The notes below the pieces were generated by a model that saw nothing but the letters and a program-made list of their open reading frames with translations, searched no databases and was not told the DNA's origin. From contig NZ_FUFN01000010.1 of assembly GCF_900162615.1 (NCBI RefSeq), positions 2,138,519 through 2,202,518 on the forward strand: a stretch of DNA of 64,000 nucleotides, given 5' to 3'. Numbering within the stretch: position 1 is the first letter of the stretch; each line of letters begins with the position of its first letter. A program made the position numbers and the translations under genes. The stretch is from Virgibacillus proomii (GTDB lineage: Bacteria > Bacillota > Bacilli > Bacillales > Amphibacillaceae). Positions 47,533 through 56,402 of the stretch are shown one piece after another.

Positions 47533-48541
47533 ATTAACTGATGAAGAGCAGTTACGTTTGCTTAAGCGACTGCATCGACTGTTAGAAACTGGATACCCAC
47601 TGATAGAAGCACTTGAAGTAATTAGCTGGGATAAGCAGCTCCATTATTCGGCTAAAGAAATCATGAACATACTAACTTATGGAAAATCATTAGATCAAGC
47701 CCTGCAATTAACCTCGTTTCATCCTTCGATTACCAGTTACCTCTCTTTTGCAAAATCCAATCAAAATCTGCAGGAAAATATAAAGCGCTGCTGTGACATG
47801 TTTGAACGGCGACAAACATATACACGTAAATTTAAACATGTTATTCGCTATCCAGTCATTCTGTTCATTATTTTTGTACCTATCCTATTTGTATTAAAGC
47901 AAGCCGTTATCCCTTCATTTATTGAGCTTTATAAAGGGACACCCGGATCTTCTCCAATACTTGTCATTTCTTTATGGCTCATTGACTTGTTAGGAGTTTT
48001 ATTAATTGTTCTTCTGTTGCTTATATTCGTCGTTGCCGTTTTTTGGAAAATTTATCGACATCGACTGGAAATGGATAAACAAATACAGTTATATGAACGT
48101 ATACCTTTTTATCGCAGTTATTTGAGATTGCAAACTTCCTTTATGTTTGCCAGCCAATTTAGCACATTGATTAAAACGGGTCTTTCCTTTAAAGATATAC
48201 TGGAACAGATGACGAAGCAAAAAAAACAGCCAATCATTTCCTATTATTCATCATTAATGATCAATCAACTATCAGAAGGACGACATCTCTCTACATTACT
48301 TTCGCAATTCCGTTTTTTAGAAAAGCCACTTACAGATATATTCCAAAAAAACAATAATACAGAAACACTAGAAATGGATTTAATGGTTTATGCTGAAGTA
48401 CTAATGGAAGAAACAGAACGAAAAATAGTCCGCATGATGACATATATTCAACCCGTTTTTTTTATTATTATAGGCTGCTTTGTTTTATTTATTTACTTGA
48501 CACTGATGTGGCCGATGTTTCAACTGATTAAAACAATATAA
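47489..48541 (+). CDS. comGB: Competence pilus membrane protein ComGB
   Basis: GspF-like polytopic inner-membrane platform (350 aa) of the transformation pilus, with three hydrophobic segments (IRYPVILFIIFVPILFVL; a long one around LLGVLLIVLLLLIFVVAVFW; a C-terminal VFFIIIGCFVLFIYLTLMW). Overlaps comGA by 44 bases. Confidence 0.94.
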   Translation: MASLLKRHFLTSKNELTDEEQLRLLKRLHRLLETGYPLIEALEVISWDKQLHYSAKEIMNILTYGKSLDQALQLTSFHPSITSYLSFAKSNQNLQENIKRCCDMFERRQTYTRKFKHVIRYPVILFIIFVPILFVLKQAVIPSFIELYKGTPGSSPILVISLWLIDLLGVLLIVLLLLIFVVAVFWKIYRHRLEMDKQIQLYERIPFYRSYLRLQTSFMFASQFSTLIKTGLSFKDILEQMTKQKKQPIISYYSSLMINQLSEGRHLSTLLSQFRFLEKPLTDIFQKNNNTETLEMDLMVYAEVLMEETERKIVRMMTYIQPVFFIIIGCFVLFIYLTLMWPMFQLIKTI

Positions 48542-48554
48542 AGGAGACATTGCA

Positions 48555-48863
48555 ATGTTGAAAAAAAATGACGCTTTTACGCTGATTGAGATGTTAATTG
48601 TGCTTATGATTATATCCGTGTTAGTTATTCTTATTATTCCAAATCTAGGAAAGCGAAGTAAAGAAGTAAATCATAAAGGCTGTGATGCTCTTATATCAGT
48701 AGTACAGGCACAAGTAGATACGTATCATGCTGAAAAGAATCGCTATCCTAGCAGTTTAAATACAATGATACCAGAGTATCTAAACGAAGAACAAAAAACA
48801 TGTAATGGGAATAAGGAGTTAGTATATGATAGAGAATCAGGAAAAGTTCGTGCACCCAACTAA
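48555..48863 (+). CDS. comGC: Major competence pseudopilin ComGC
   Basis: Main structural pilin (102 aa). The prepilin peptidase site is in NDAFTLIEMLIVLMI: cleavage before Phe with Glu at position 5. Cys residues in HKGCDAL and EQKTCNGN could form the disulfide known in B. subtilis. Confidence 0.96.
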   Translation: MLKKNDAFTLIEMLIVLMIISVLVILIIPNLGKRSKEVNHKGCDALISVVQAQVDTYHAEKNRYPSSLNTMIPEYLNEEQKTCNGNKELVYDRESGKVRAPN

Positions 48864-49281
48864 AGCTAAGCAGGGTTTTACTTTAGTCGAAATGTTAATT
48901 GTACTAAGTATTTTCATGATCTTAATAGGTTTAAGCACTCCGCCTATTCTATCAGCTTTATACAATGTGGAGAGTGCAACTGTTATTCGTAAATTAGAGT
49001 CTGATGTTATGATGGTTCAACACTTGGCAGCTACAACACCAAGTGGCGTTTCCATTCTTTTGTTAGAAACGCGTTATTACATTTTACAATCTGCACGTAT
49101 TATTAAGGAAGTTAATTTACCTGAAGGTTTCAGCATTAATAGTACGACATCAAGGTTCATTGAATTTGATGCTAATGGCAATTTTAAAAATCCACGTTCA
49201 TTTTTCATCTCTTCCCCCTCAAAGCGATACAAAATTATTTTCGCATTCGGTAAAGGCAGGTTTCGCGTTGAAGAAAAATAA
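48826..49281 (+). CDS. comGD: Minor pseudopilin ComGD
   Basis: Prepilin-like protein (151 aa) with processing motif KQGFTLVEMLIVLS. Overlaps comGC by 38 bases and comGE by 14. Minor pilus component. Confidence 0.93.
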   Translation: MIENQEKFVHPTKAKQGFTLVEMLIVLSIFMILIGLSTPPILSALYNVESATVIRKLESDVMMVQHLAATTPSGVSILLLETRYYILQSARIIKEVNLPEGFSINSTTSRFIEFDANGNFKNPRSFFISSPSKRYKIIFAFGKGRFRVEEK

Positions 49282-49606
49282 TGGCTTCACCCTAATAGAA
49301 GTGATGGTTGCCGCGAGTATTTTACTAACCTTTATCAGCCTCCTTATCCCTGCTGTATCTCTTTTGAAAACCGAAAAGCAAATATTAAGCGATCGACGTA
49401 TGGTTACTTTTGAACTACATGATCAATTACAGCCATTTATTTGGCAGACAACAAGGCTTAAACGTGATAAATACTCAATAAAAGTGAACACATTACCTGT
49501 TGAAATTACCATCTCTACTGAAAAAGAATACTTGAAAGGATGTGCATATTGGAAAAATGCAAAGCAGCGACAAGAAAAAATTTGTTTATATGGCCTTCTA
49601 CAGTAA
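49268..49606 (+). CDS. comGE: Minor pseudopilin ComGE
   Basis: Prepilin-like protein (112 aa) with NNGFTLIEVMVAAS after a very short leader. TTG at 49268 follows AAAGGCAGG by seven bases and overlaps the end of comGD; longer frames run through comGD and are rejected. Confidence 0.88.
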   Translation: MKKNNGFTLIEVMVAASILLTFISLLIPAVSLLKTEKQILSDRRMVTFELHDQLQPFIWQTTRLKRDKYSIKVNTLPVEITISTEKEYLKGCAYWKNAKQRQEKICLYGLLQ

Positions 49607-50003
49607 AGAAGGATTCACCTTTATTACAACCTTGCTTATGATGGGGATATTAGTAATCAGCTTACCTTTTCTTAGCTATTTAATTCAAGTAGTGACAGAA
49701 AGAAGCGATCAATCAGAATTATCTGTCGGTCAGTTTTTCTTATTCATGCGAAATGAAGTCATGCAAGCGAAGCAACTACAAGTTTATCCCAATAAATTAA
49801 AACTAACTGCCAAAGATGGAGCAACTGCCTCATTCGAGCTGTATCAACAGCTTATACGTAGACAAGTGGATGGCAAAGGGCATGAAATATACTTACGAGA
49901 TATACAACGTTTACAATTTATTTCACTTCCTTATGGAGTTCGATTAATGGTTACAACGATAGAAGGTGAACAATTTGAAAAAGAAATTATTTTTTATCAA
50001 TAA
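49557..50003 (+). CDS. comGF: Minor pseudopilin ComGF
   Basis: Protein of about 148 aa with a prepilin-like EGFTFITTLLMMG segment, which lacks the usual Glu at position 5 as known for ComGF. The start is uncertain: ATG at 49557 is used here; a GTG at 49542 is too near its AAAGGA site. Overlaps comGE. Confidence 0.85.
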   Translation: MQSSDKKKFVYMAFYSKEGFTFITTLLMMGILVISLPFLSYLIQVVTERSDQSELSVGQFFLFMRNEVMQAKQLQVYPNKLKLTAKDGATASFELYQQLIRRQVDGKGHEIYLRDIQRLQFISLPYGVRLMVTTIEGEQFEKEIIFYQ

Positions 50004-50364
50004 ACAACATGGTTTTATGTTACCATTAGTTTTAATCATCATTTCTTTAGTCATTGTATTGATGTCATCTAATATTCACCATTATCACAATAATTTAGCT
50101 ATAACAAAGAACCAAATCGATCAAGTTACAATGGAAACATTAATTCAAATAGCTAGAGAAAAATTGAAACGTAAACTATTAGAAAATGAACAATTGGATA
50201 AGGAAACCTTCACTCTGCCACAAGGAGAGGTGGCCGTTCGCATAACCCAATTAGATAAACATAGTTATCAGCTATTGTTTACTGTCACGCTTGATGAACA
50301 AACAAAATTCCAACAGATAGGTTTTATGAATATAAATAAAGAAGCTGAGATAATTAGTCATTAA
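49975..50364 (+). CDS. comGG: Competence protein ComGG
   Basis: Last comG protein (129 aa) with an N-terminal hydrophobic segment (GFMLPLVLIIISLVIVLM) resembling a pilin signal. TTG at 49975 follows AGAAGGTG by six bases and overlaps comGF. ComGG proteins are poorly conserved, so identity rests mainly on position and topology. Confidence 0.85.
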   Translation: MKKKLFFINKQHGFMLPLVLIIISLVIVLMSSNIHHYHNNLAITKNQIDQVTMETLIQIAREKLKRKLLENEQLDKETFTLPQGEVAVRITQLDKHSYQLLFTVTLDEQTKFQQIGFMNINKEAEIISH

Positions 50365-50859
50365 CAACAACAAGGTATAGTGGTCGTTCAAAAACGATAT
50401 AAAGTGAAACTTCATTCATTGGAAATTTCCTTTATCCGCTACTGATAGAAGTATAACGAAGATTAAAATCTCGGACGTCCTTGAAAAATCGCGATGTGTC
50501 ACTGTTGTAGCCCTCCCTGGCCTTGAAAATCGCGATGCTTATTCAAGAAGCTTTCCCTGGCCTGTCTCCCCGAATGAATCTGGCATTAGATACCGTTATC
50601 TCTGCTTGAATTCTTAGTATTCTCAATCACTATTAAAGCGGGAGTCTTACGGAACCCTGGATGGGATAAAATGATACCGAATTCCATGATCAAATAGCTT
50701 CTATAAATCATTCCCCATATATTTATGACTAATATTACTTTTTAGCAAAAACTCATTCTAATGCTCCATACAATGTTTCCGATTTATTACTTTCATTTAC
50801 AAGTCCATACGGGTCGTTTATAATGTCTATGATAAGGTTACCAAAAGGAGGGGGATAAC
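50365..50859. repeat. Repeat-filled gap after comGG (family A ends and family D)
   Basis: Starts with a family A beginning (AAAGTGAAACTTCATTC at 50400), continues into family D (50474-50590: GACGTCCTTGAAAAATCGCG, then a second CCTTGAAAATCGCGATGCTT and CCCCGAATGAATC), and ends near 50660 with an A-like GGGATAAAATG. This again looks like a D element inside an A element. From 50690 the sequence is the probable yqgY promoter region. Confidence 0.65.
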
Positions 50860-51102
50860 ATGGATCGAATGTTTCGTGGGTTAGCCTTTTGGACAGGGAT
50901 ATTTACAGTGATGTTCTATGTGGGCGATATGCAAAAAACTGCAGTTTTATTTCTTGTTCAAACGGCTTTTTTCTTAACATTAAGTTATTTGAAACTGTCT
51001 GAACGAATGTATATGTATTTATTCGGAGCTTATTGTACCATTTTCTTTATTGGGTTCACATGGTATTCAGAATTTATACTTGTACCTGGATTCGGAAATT
51101 AA
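50860..51102 (+). CDS. yqgY: DUF2626 membrane protein YqgY
   Basis: Small membrane protein (80 aa) matching the DUF2626 family (MFRGLAFWTGIFTVMFYVGDM) with three hydrophobic stretches. Function unknown. AGGAGGGGG site upstream; terminator follows. Confidence 0.9.
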   Translation: MDRMFRGLAFWTGIFTVMFYVGDMQKTAVLFLVQTAFFLTLSYLKLSERMYMYLFGAYCTIFFIGFTWYSEFILVPGFGN

Positions 51103-51108
51103 CATCCT

Positions 51109-51146
51109 AAAACCCTGCTTACATATGTTGAATAGCAGGGTTTTTG
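51109..51146. terminator. Bidirectional terminator between yqgY and yqgX
   Basis: AAACCCTGCT pairs with AGCAGGGTTT and is followed by TTT on plus; the complementary strand ends GGGTTTTAGG. Confidence 0.88.
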
Positions 51147-51170
51147 TTTTGTTAATTTTACGAGCTTCCA

Positions 51171-51794
51171 TCACAGTGTAAAGAAAGGGTTGTTTATCTT
51201 TTCAAATCCGATATTCGTTTTTGGTCCATGCCCAGGAAAAACAGTATAAATATCATCTAATGTATATAAAGAGGTTGTGACTGATTTTTTTAATTGAGCA
51301 TAGTTACCACCTGGAAGATCTGTACGTCCGATTCCTTGATAAAATAAAACGTCGCCACTAATAACAAACTTATCATCATGGAAGATAAAACTAACACTGC
51401 CAGGAGAATGACCGGGTGTATGGATCACCTCAATCGAAAATTCACCGATCATCATTTTTTTAGGTACTAATAATCTGTCCGGTTGCGCTGTCTGTACTTG
51501 TTGTTGCATGAATAATAAGGAGCCATTTTTTTGCGGATCCTCTAACCAGCTTGCTTCTGCTTCATGAAGATAAACATCAATTTGATAGGTCTTTCTCAAC
51601 TCATCTACCGCACCAATATGATCAAAATGTGCATGTGTTAATAAAATAGCTATTGGTGTTAGTTCGTGCTCAGTAAGAAACTCCTTTACTTTATCAGCTT
51701 CACCACCTGGATCAAAAATTAAAGCTTCTTTTGTTCCATGTACAACATAACAATTTGTACCTAACGGACCTAAAGACATAGTTTCAATATTCAA
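51171..51794 (-). CDS. yqgX: MBL-fold hydrolase YqgX
   Basis: Metallo-beta-lactamase fold hydrolase (207 aa), of the glyoxalase II-like group. The metal site HAHFDHIG lies near residues 55-62, with further His in HTPGHSPGS and FPGHGP. A role in hydrolysing thioesters such as glutathione- or bacillithiol-conjugates is a family-level inference. Confidence 0.92.
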   Translation of the reverse strand: MNIETMSLGPLGTNCYVVHGTKEALIFDPGGEADKVKEFLTEHELTPIAILLTHAHFDHIGAVDELRKTYQIDVYLHEAEASWLEDPQKNGSLLFMQQQVQTAQPDRLLVPKKMMIGEFSIEVIHTPGHSPGSVSFIFHDDKFVISGDVLFYQGIGRTDLPGGNYAQLKKSVTTSLYTLDDIYTVFPGHGPKTNIGFEKINNPFFTL

Positions 51795-51957
51795 TTACTT
51801 TTCTCCTCTCATTCAAATGTAAATCCTTGATTTGTCTCGACAAACTGCATATAATACTATAGAATAAGTTATATAATCGGACTAGTTACATAATAATACA
51901 AATGGATTTCCTATAGCAAGATTAGCAATCTAGGAAGTATAAGGGAGGATCAGTTTT

Positions 51958-52128
51958 ATGCATATCGTCTTAGGGGTATTATTTTTATTAGTAGCTATAC
52001 TAGCAGTTGTATCTATCGTACGTCAACTTAAATTCAAAAATTTCTTAGCAATTGCATTTTCGGCAATTACAGCTTTAGCATTTGGTTTTTTTGCAATTGC
52101 AACAATCATTTCAGAATTAAAAGGATAG
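51958..52128 (+). CDS. yqgW: DUF2759 small membrane protein YqgW
   Basis: A 56-aa protein read from ATG at 51958 (AGGGAGG eight bases upstream) to TAG. Two hydrophobic segments (VLGVLFLLVAILAVVSIV and AIAFSAITALAFGFFAIATI) separated by RQLKFKNF fit the DUF2759/YqgW family, as does its place between yqgX and the LTA synthase gene. Function unknown. Confidence 0.78.
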   Translation: MHIVLGVLFLLVAILAVVSIVRQLKFKNFLAIAFSAITALAFGFFAIATIISELKG

Positions 52129-52142
52129 ATAACGGCAAGTAA

Positions 52143-52179
52143 AACAAGCTGACTTTTCAAGTTAGCTTGTTTCTTTTTT
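52143..52179 (+). terminator. Terminator of yqgW
   Basis: AACAAGCTGACTT pairs with AAGTTAGCTTGTT (one G-T pair) followed by TCTTTTTT. Confidence 0.88.
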
Positions 52180-52283
52180 GCCTAAACTTCCGGCTGTTTG
52201 CCTAAAACTTTGAAAATAATCTTTTTTGCTATACTTATTCTATTATCCACTAATTACCTATGAAATGCTAAGTTCTTAAACAC

Positions 52284-52328
52284 TAAAAAGCTTCAATCCG
52301 TAGAACATCTTTTCTACGGATTGAAGAG
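52284..52328 (-). terminator. Terminator of the LTA synthase gene
   Basis: CTTCAATCCGTAGA and TCTACGGATTGAAG form a perfect stem followed by CTTTTTAG on minus, about 30 bases after the stop. Confidence 0.9.
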
Positions 52329-52355
52329 CTAATTTTAAAACACTCATATATTTAA

Positions 52356-54275
52356 TTATTTTTTATCAAAATCAAGAAAACGGAATAAGTCACCATAAAT
52401 GAGATCATCGGAGTAACCCAGTTCTTTTTCCACTTGTTCCCGAATTGGATCACAAACTTGCTTCTCTTTCTCGTTTTCTTCTTTTCCTGTACTATCATTC
52501 TTATTATCTTCTTCAGCTATTGGTTCACCCGTTTTTCGATCATAGCATGTGTTATTTGTATACATATGGTCTTCACTAATAAAGCTTCCATCACGTAGGG
52601 CAATGAATTCTTTTCGATTATTACTAAATAGATCATTACCAAATTGAATATCATCGCTATTTTTTATACCTAATAAATTTAATAACGTCGGTTTTACGTC
52701 AATTTGACCAGAAACCTCTGATTTAACCCCGCCTTTTCCATAACCAGGAATGTGAACAAATAATGGCACTCGTTGTAATTGAATTTGATCATATGGTGTG
52801 ATCTCTTCTTTACCCAAATACTGGCTCATTGCCCGATTATGGTTTGCGCTAATTCCATTATGGTCTCCCATAATAACGATAATGGAATTCTCATAGAGGC
52901 CTGATTTTTTTAATTGATTAAAGAACTGCTCAATTGACTCATCCATATACCTTACAGTTGGAAAGTAATTATTTAGGGTACTGGAATTAGAATTATACGG
53001 CTCGATTGATTTATCTTCTTCACCCAATTCAAATGGGAAATGGTTTGTTAATGTGATCAATTTTGCATAAAATGGTTGCTGCAATTTTTGTAAAATTTTA
53101 GTGGATTGCTCAAAGAATGGTTTATCTTTAAGACCCCAACCAATCGAGTTTTCCTCTGTTACCTCATACGATTCCTCACCATAATAGTGATCAATTCCTA
53201 ACCGTTGATACATCTGATCACGATTCCAAAAGCTTTTATTATTGGCATGTAGAACACTAGTGTAATAACCATTTTTTCCTAATATTTCCGGCATGGCATT
53301 AAACTCATTTTGGCCATGGGTAAAGAATACTGCTCCACGAGAGAGTGGATATAAGGAATTCTCTACAATAAATTCTGAATCCGATGTTTTCCCTTGCTCC
53401 GTTTGATGATAGAAGTTTTCAAAATAAAATGTGTCTTTATCTTTTGTTAAACGATTTAAAAATGGCGTAATTGGCTCACCGTTAACTTTATTGTTAATAA
53501 CAAAGCTTTGCAGTGACTCTGCATTAATGAAAATTACATTTTTACCTTTAGCAACACCAAAAAGCTCTGATTTTTCATTACGTTTCATATTTTCATCTAC
53601 ATATTCTTGAATTTCTGGTAATTCATTTCCATCAGCAAACACCCGCTGCGTTTTTGCTTTTGCCTGTGTAGCAAGATCATAAATATGATAATTAAACAAC
53701 CCAATATTCTTCACTAAATATTCTCTATCAAAAGCTCGAGTAAATAACTGTGGTCGTTCCATTTCAGCCAAAAAGAAATTACCTGCCAATAATACGAAAG
53801 ACATAGCTAAAGCAAAAACTTTTCCGCTTTTTGAATATCGGACAATCTCTTGCTCTGATCGCCTTTTACTTAGATACCAGATGAATATGACATCGGCAAA
53901 CAATAGAATATCAAATGGCTTAATTAAAGTTAAAATACTAGACCCCAAATCAGCTGCATTACTAGCCTGGAACAACTGCGGTAACGTAATAAAATCAGTA
54001 AATGAACGATAGAATACTAGATTTGCGTAAATAATCAAGGTTCCAACCAATGCTGTATACCGCAAAAACTTCATTTGCCTCGTTTGTTTTTTAAACCAAA
54101 CACTCAAAGCAAAAACAAGAAATGCAGATACAAATGGGTTGATAAATAAAATAACCTCTTGCATTATATTTTCCAATTCAATGGAAAACATAAAACGATA
54201 AACAATATATGTTTTAATGCCAAATAATAGTGTAGCTAAAACAAATAATGGTATATTCTTTCGTTTTAACTCCAT
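52356..54275 (-). CDS. ltaS: Lipoteichoic acid synthase family protein (YqgS type)
   Basis: Membrane enzyme (639 aa) that polymerises or primes glycerol phosphate for lipoteichoic acid. Five N-terminal membrane segments (residues ~10-175), then an extracellular sulfatase-like domain with the catalytic Thr in GKTSDSEF, metal-binding IFINAESLQ, and later IMGDHNG. A cleavage-type linker follows the membrane part. The genomic position corresponds to B. subtilis yqgS, so it may be one of several paralogues. Confidence 0.93.
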   Translation of the reverse strand: MELKRKNIPLFVLATLLFGIKTYIVYRFMFSIELENIMQEVILFINPFVSAFLVFALSVWFKKQTRQMKFLRYTALVGTLIIYANLVFYRSFTDFITLPQLFQASNAADLGSSILTLIKPFDILLFADVIFIWYLSKRRSEQEIVRYSKSGKVFALAMSFVLLAGNFFLAEMERPQLFTRAFDREYLVKNIGLFNYHIYDLATQAKAKTQRVFADGNELPEIQEYVDENMKRNEKSELFGVAKGKNVIFINAESLQSFVINNKVNGEPITPFLNRLTKDKDTFYFENFYHQTEQGKTSDSEFIVENSLYPLSRGAVFFTHGQNEFNAMPEILGKNGYYTSVLHANNKSFWNRDQMYQRLGIDHYYGEESYEVTEENSIGWGLKDKPFFEQSTKILQKLQQPFYAKLITLTNHFPFELGEEDKSIEPYNSNSSTLNNYFPTVRYMDESIEQFFNQLKKSGLYENSIIVIMGDHNGISANHNRAMSQYLGKEEITPYDQIQLQRVPLFVHIPGYGKGGVKSEVSGQIDVKPTLLNLLGIKNSDDIQFGNDLFSNNRKEFIALRDGSFISEDHMYTNNTCYDRKTGEPIAEEDNKNDSTGKEENEKEKQVCDPIREQVEKELGYSDDLIYGDLFRFLDFDKK

Positions 54276-54872
54276 ACAACTTCCTCCTGCTTCTTACCTT
54301 ATAGATATAAATTTCTACATTTTTCCTACCCTACTCCCCTTCTAGGGAAAATGGCAGCTACGTAAAAGTTATAGCTGCTTCTAAAAGAAAATGTTAAAAA
54401 AATCCGTTAAAAACATGTGATATACTTCGTTTTCTGCGAATCTAATATCTATTGGTATATCTTCTACTTATAATGAACTTACTTCTTTTTGAACACATAC
54501 TAATATTTAGAGACATAGTTAAGTTTTCTTGTGGTACAAAATCAAATCTTAAATTATGGTTTATTAAATAATAATCATACTAAATTCATTTCCATTTTAC
54601 AACAGTAAAATAATCCCAAGGTGCGGTTAGGTTTATCATGCGTTTTTCTTTTACCCTATTTAGCTTCATTATAAACATGACGTATAATATATGTTAAAAA
54701 TATGTGAAAAGGATATTTTTCTACCACTCGTTTTTGCGTAAGTTGACTCTTTTACTTCAATAAATATTTCCATTACATTAGGTACTTCTTAACGATAAAA
54801 AAAGTAGCTATTAATTATGACGGTTTGTCCAGCCAAAAAGTTTCAATAATCTCGTTATTTATCTTCATTATA
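54276..54872. other. Gap between ltaS and glcK
   Basis: Nearly 600 bases, strongly AT-rich, no gene. One hairpin (GCAGCTA ... TAGCTGC, 54354-54380) was seen. No copy of repeat families A to E. The ltaS promoter should lie near its left end. Confidence 0.4.
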
Positions 54873-55835
54873 CTATTTTTGTAGTTTTTGTTTTACTAAA
54901 TAAGCCGCGCCTATGATACCAGCATCATTACCTAATTGGGCAAGCGCTAATTCACAAGTTTGGTTCACTTTTGGAAGTGCATATCGATCAAATGCTTCGC
55001 GAATAGCGGAAAGTAGCGGCTCACCCGCTTTTGACACTCCTCCACCAATTAAAACTTTAGCAGGATTAAGAATAACACCCATAGTTGCAATTGCCATGCC
55101 TAATACATCAGCAGTGCGAGCAACGATCTGTTCAGCATCTTGGTCACCTTCTGCTGCTAGTTGAAAAACATCCTTTGTAGTAATTGTTCCATTTGTTGCT
55201 ATTATAGAAGCTAGTTTACTTTTAGGAAACTCCTCTGCCTTCTGTTTTGCTTGGCGCACGATACCGGTCGCTGAAGCAATGGTTTCCAAACAACCTTTCT
55301 TACCGCAGTTACAACTAGCGCCATCCTTTTCAATAATTATATGGCCGATTTCGCCACCTAACCCTGCTTCACCATTAATGATTCTTCCGTTAGCAATAAT
55401 ACCTCCGCCTACACCTGTACCAAGTGTAATCGCGATTAAGTTTGCAACTTGGTGACCAGATCCTCGCCAATTTTCACCTAAAGCAGCCACATTAGCGTCA
55501 TTTTCAACAAACACTGGTAATTGTGCTCGTTTTTTTAATAAATCACCTAACGGATAGTCTCTCCAACCAATATTTACTGCCTCGTATATAAAACCTGTTT
55601 CGTCTTCTATAAATCCCGGAGCGCCAATCCCTATACCAAGAATTTGTCCCTGCTTCATTCCTTTTGCTTCTATTTTTTTAGTTATCGAATCCCATATATC
55701 ATGAATGATATGAATACCACCATCATTTGTATTTGTTGGGATCTGCCATTTGTCAAGTATGTCTCCTTCATTACTAATCAGTCCTAATTTAGCTGTAGTT
55801 CCTCCTATGTCGATACCAATAATTATCTGTTCCAA
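54873..55835 (-). CDS. glcK: ROK family glucokinase
   Basis: Cytoplasmic glucokinase (320 aa). ATP motif DIGGTTAKLG near residues 9-18, the substrate loop ENDANVAALGE, and the zinc site CNCGKKGCLE typical of ROK kinases. It lies 19 bases after yqgQ, as in B. subtilis. Confidence 0.96.
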   Translation of the reverse strand: MEQIIIGIDIGGTTAKLGLISNEGDILDKWQIPTNTNDGGIHIIHDIWDSITKKIEAKGMKQGQILGIGIGAPGFIEDETGFIYEAVNIGWRDYPLGDLLKKRAQLPVFVENDANVAALGENWRGSGHQVANLIAITLGTGVGGGIIANGRIINGEAGLGGEIGHIIIEKDGASCNCGKKGCLETIASATGIVRQAKQKAEEFPKSKLASIIATNGTITTKDVFQLAAEGDQDAEQIVARTADVLGMAIATMGVILNPAKVLIGGGVSKAGEPLLSAIREAFDRYALPKVNQTCELALAQLGNDAGIIGAAYLVKQKLQK

Positions 55836-55854
55836 CTTAAAGACTCCCTTTTTT

Positions 55855-56049
55855 CTATTTTTTTAATGATGTTATTTCTTTTTTTAAAATTAGTTTTGCT
55901 TTCACGTATAACTCTTGTTCTATAAAACCTAACCCGTGTAGTTCATCTAACTCCATTTCAAACATTTGGAGATCACCAAGACGACTTCCGGTATAAATGA
56001 ATGTACCATACTTTTTTAACAATTGCTGGATATCATAGACTGATTTCAT
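55855..56049 (-). CDS. yqgQ: YqgQ family small protein
   Basis: 64-aa helical protein of the YqgQ family (DIQQLLKKYGTFIYTGSRLGDL). Possibly nucleic-acid binding by structure of relatives; function unknown. First gene of the yqgQ-glcK pair. Confidence 0.92.
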   Translation of the reverse strand: MKSVYDIQQLLKKYGTFIYTGSRLGDLQMFEMELDELHGLGFIEQELYVKAKLILKKEITSLKK

Positions 56050-56177
56050 TAACGATCACCAAATTTCATTATACTAAAACTGTGTAAGAAAAAGAATAGA
56101 TTGCAAAAAAATGAGCATAATTTATAGGATAAATACCTAAAGCCATAAAGCCATTTTTTAGAATTTGCATCTATTTT

Positions 56178-56342
56178 ACATGAACAAAAGCTAGAAGCGA
56201 TCGTTTAGCGACGTTTAAATTGGAGATCTTCTAATGAGTTTAAAGAAACTAGGCAAGCCGATGTCGATATATCGTAAGACGTTCGGAGTTTGCTACGTGT
56301 TCGAACGCATATGCTTTGACAAAGCTACTTCCAAAAAGAAGT
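56178..56342 (+). repeat. Short family B repeat
   Basis: Has both B ends (GAACAAAAGCTAGAAGCG; CGAACGCATATGCTTTGACA) but lacks the central GCCGAC/GTCGGC part, so it is an internally deleted copy. Confidence 0.65.
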
Positions 56343-56365
56343 CCACACTGCGTTCTCAGACATTG

Positions 56366-56402
56366 AAAAAACCCAAATCTTCTTAACGATCTGGGTCTTT
56401 TG
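56366..56402 (-). terminator. Terminator of spoVAF
   Basis: ACCCAGATC pairs with GATTTGGGT (one mismatch) followed by TTTTTT on the minus strand; the spoVAF stop codon lies inside the loop. Confidence 0.85.

Noticed and set aside
21960..54500. Shared TTTTTGAACACATACT-like stretches near 21975 and 54490
   Set aside because: Only about 16 bases are shared and the surroundings differ; too short to call a repeat family.
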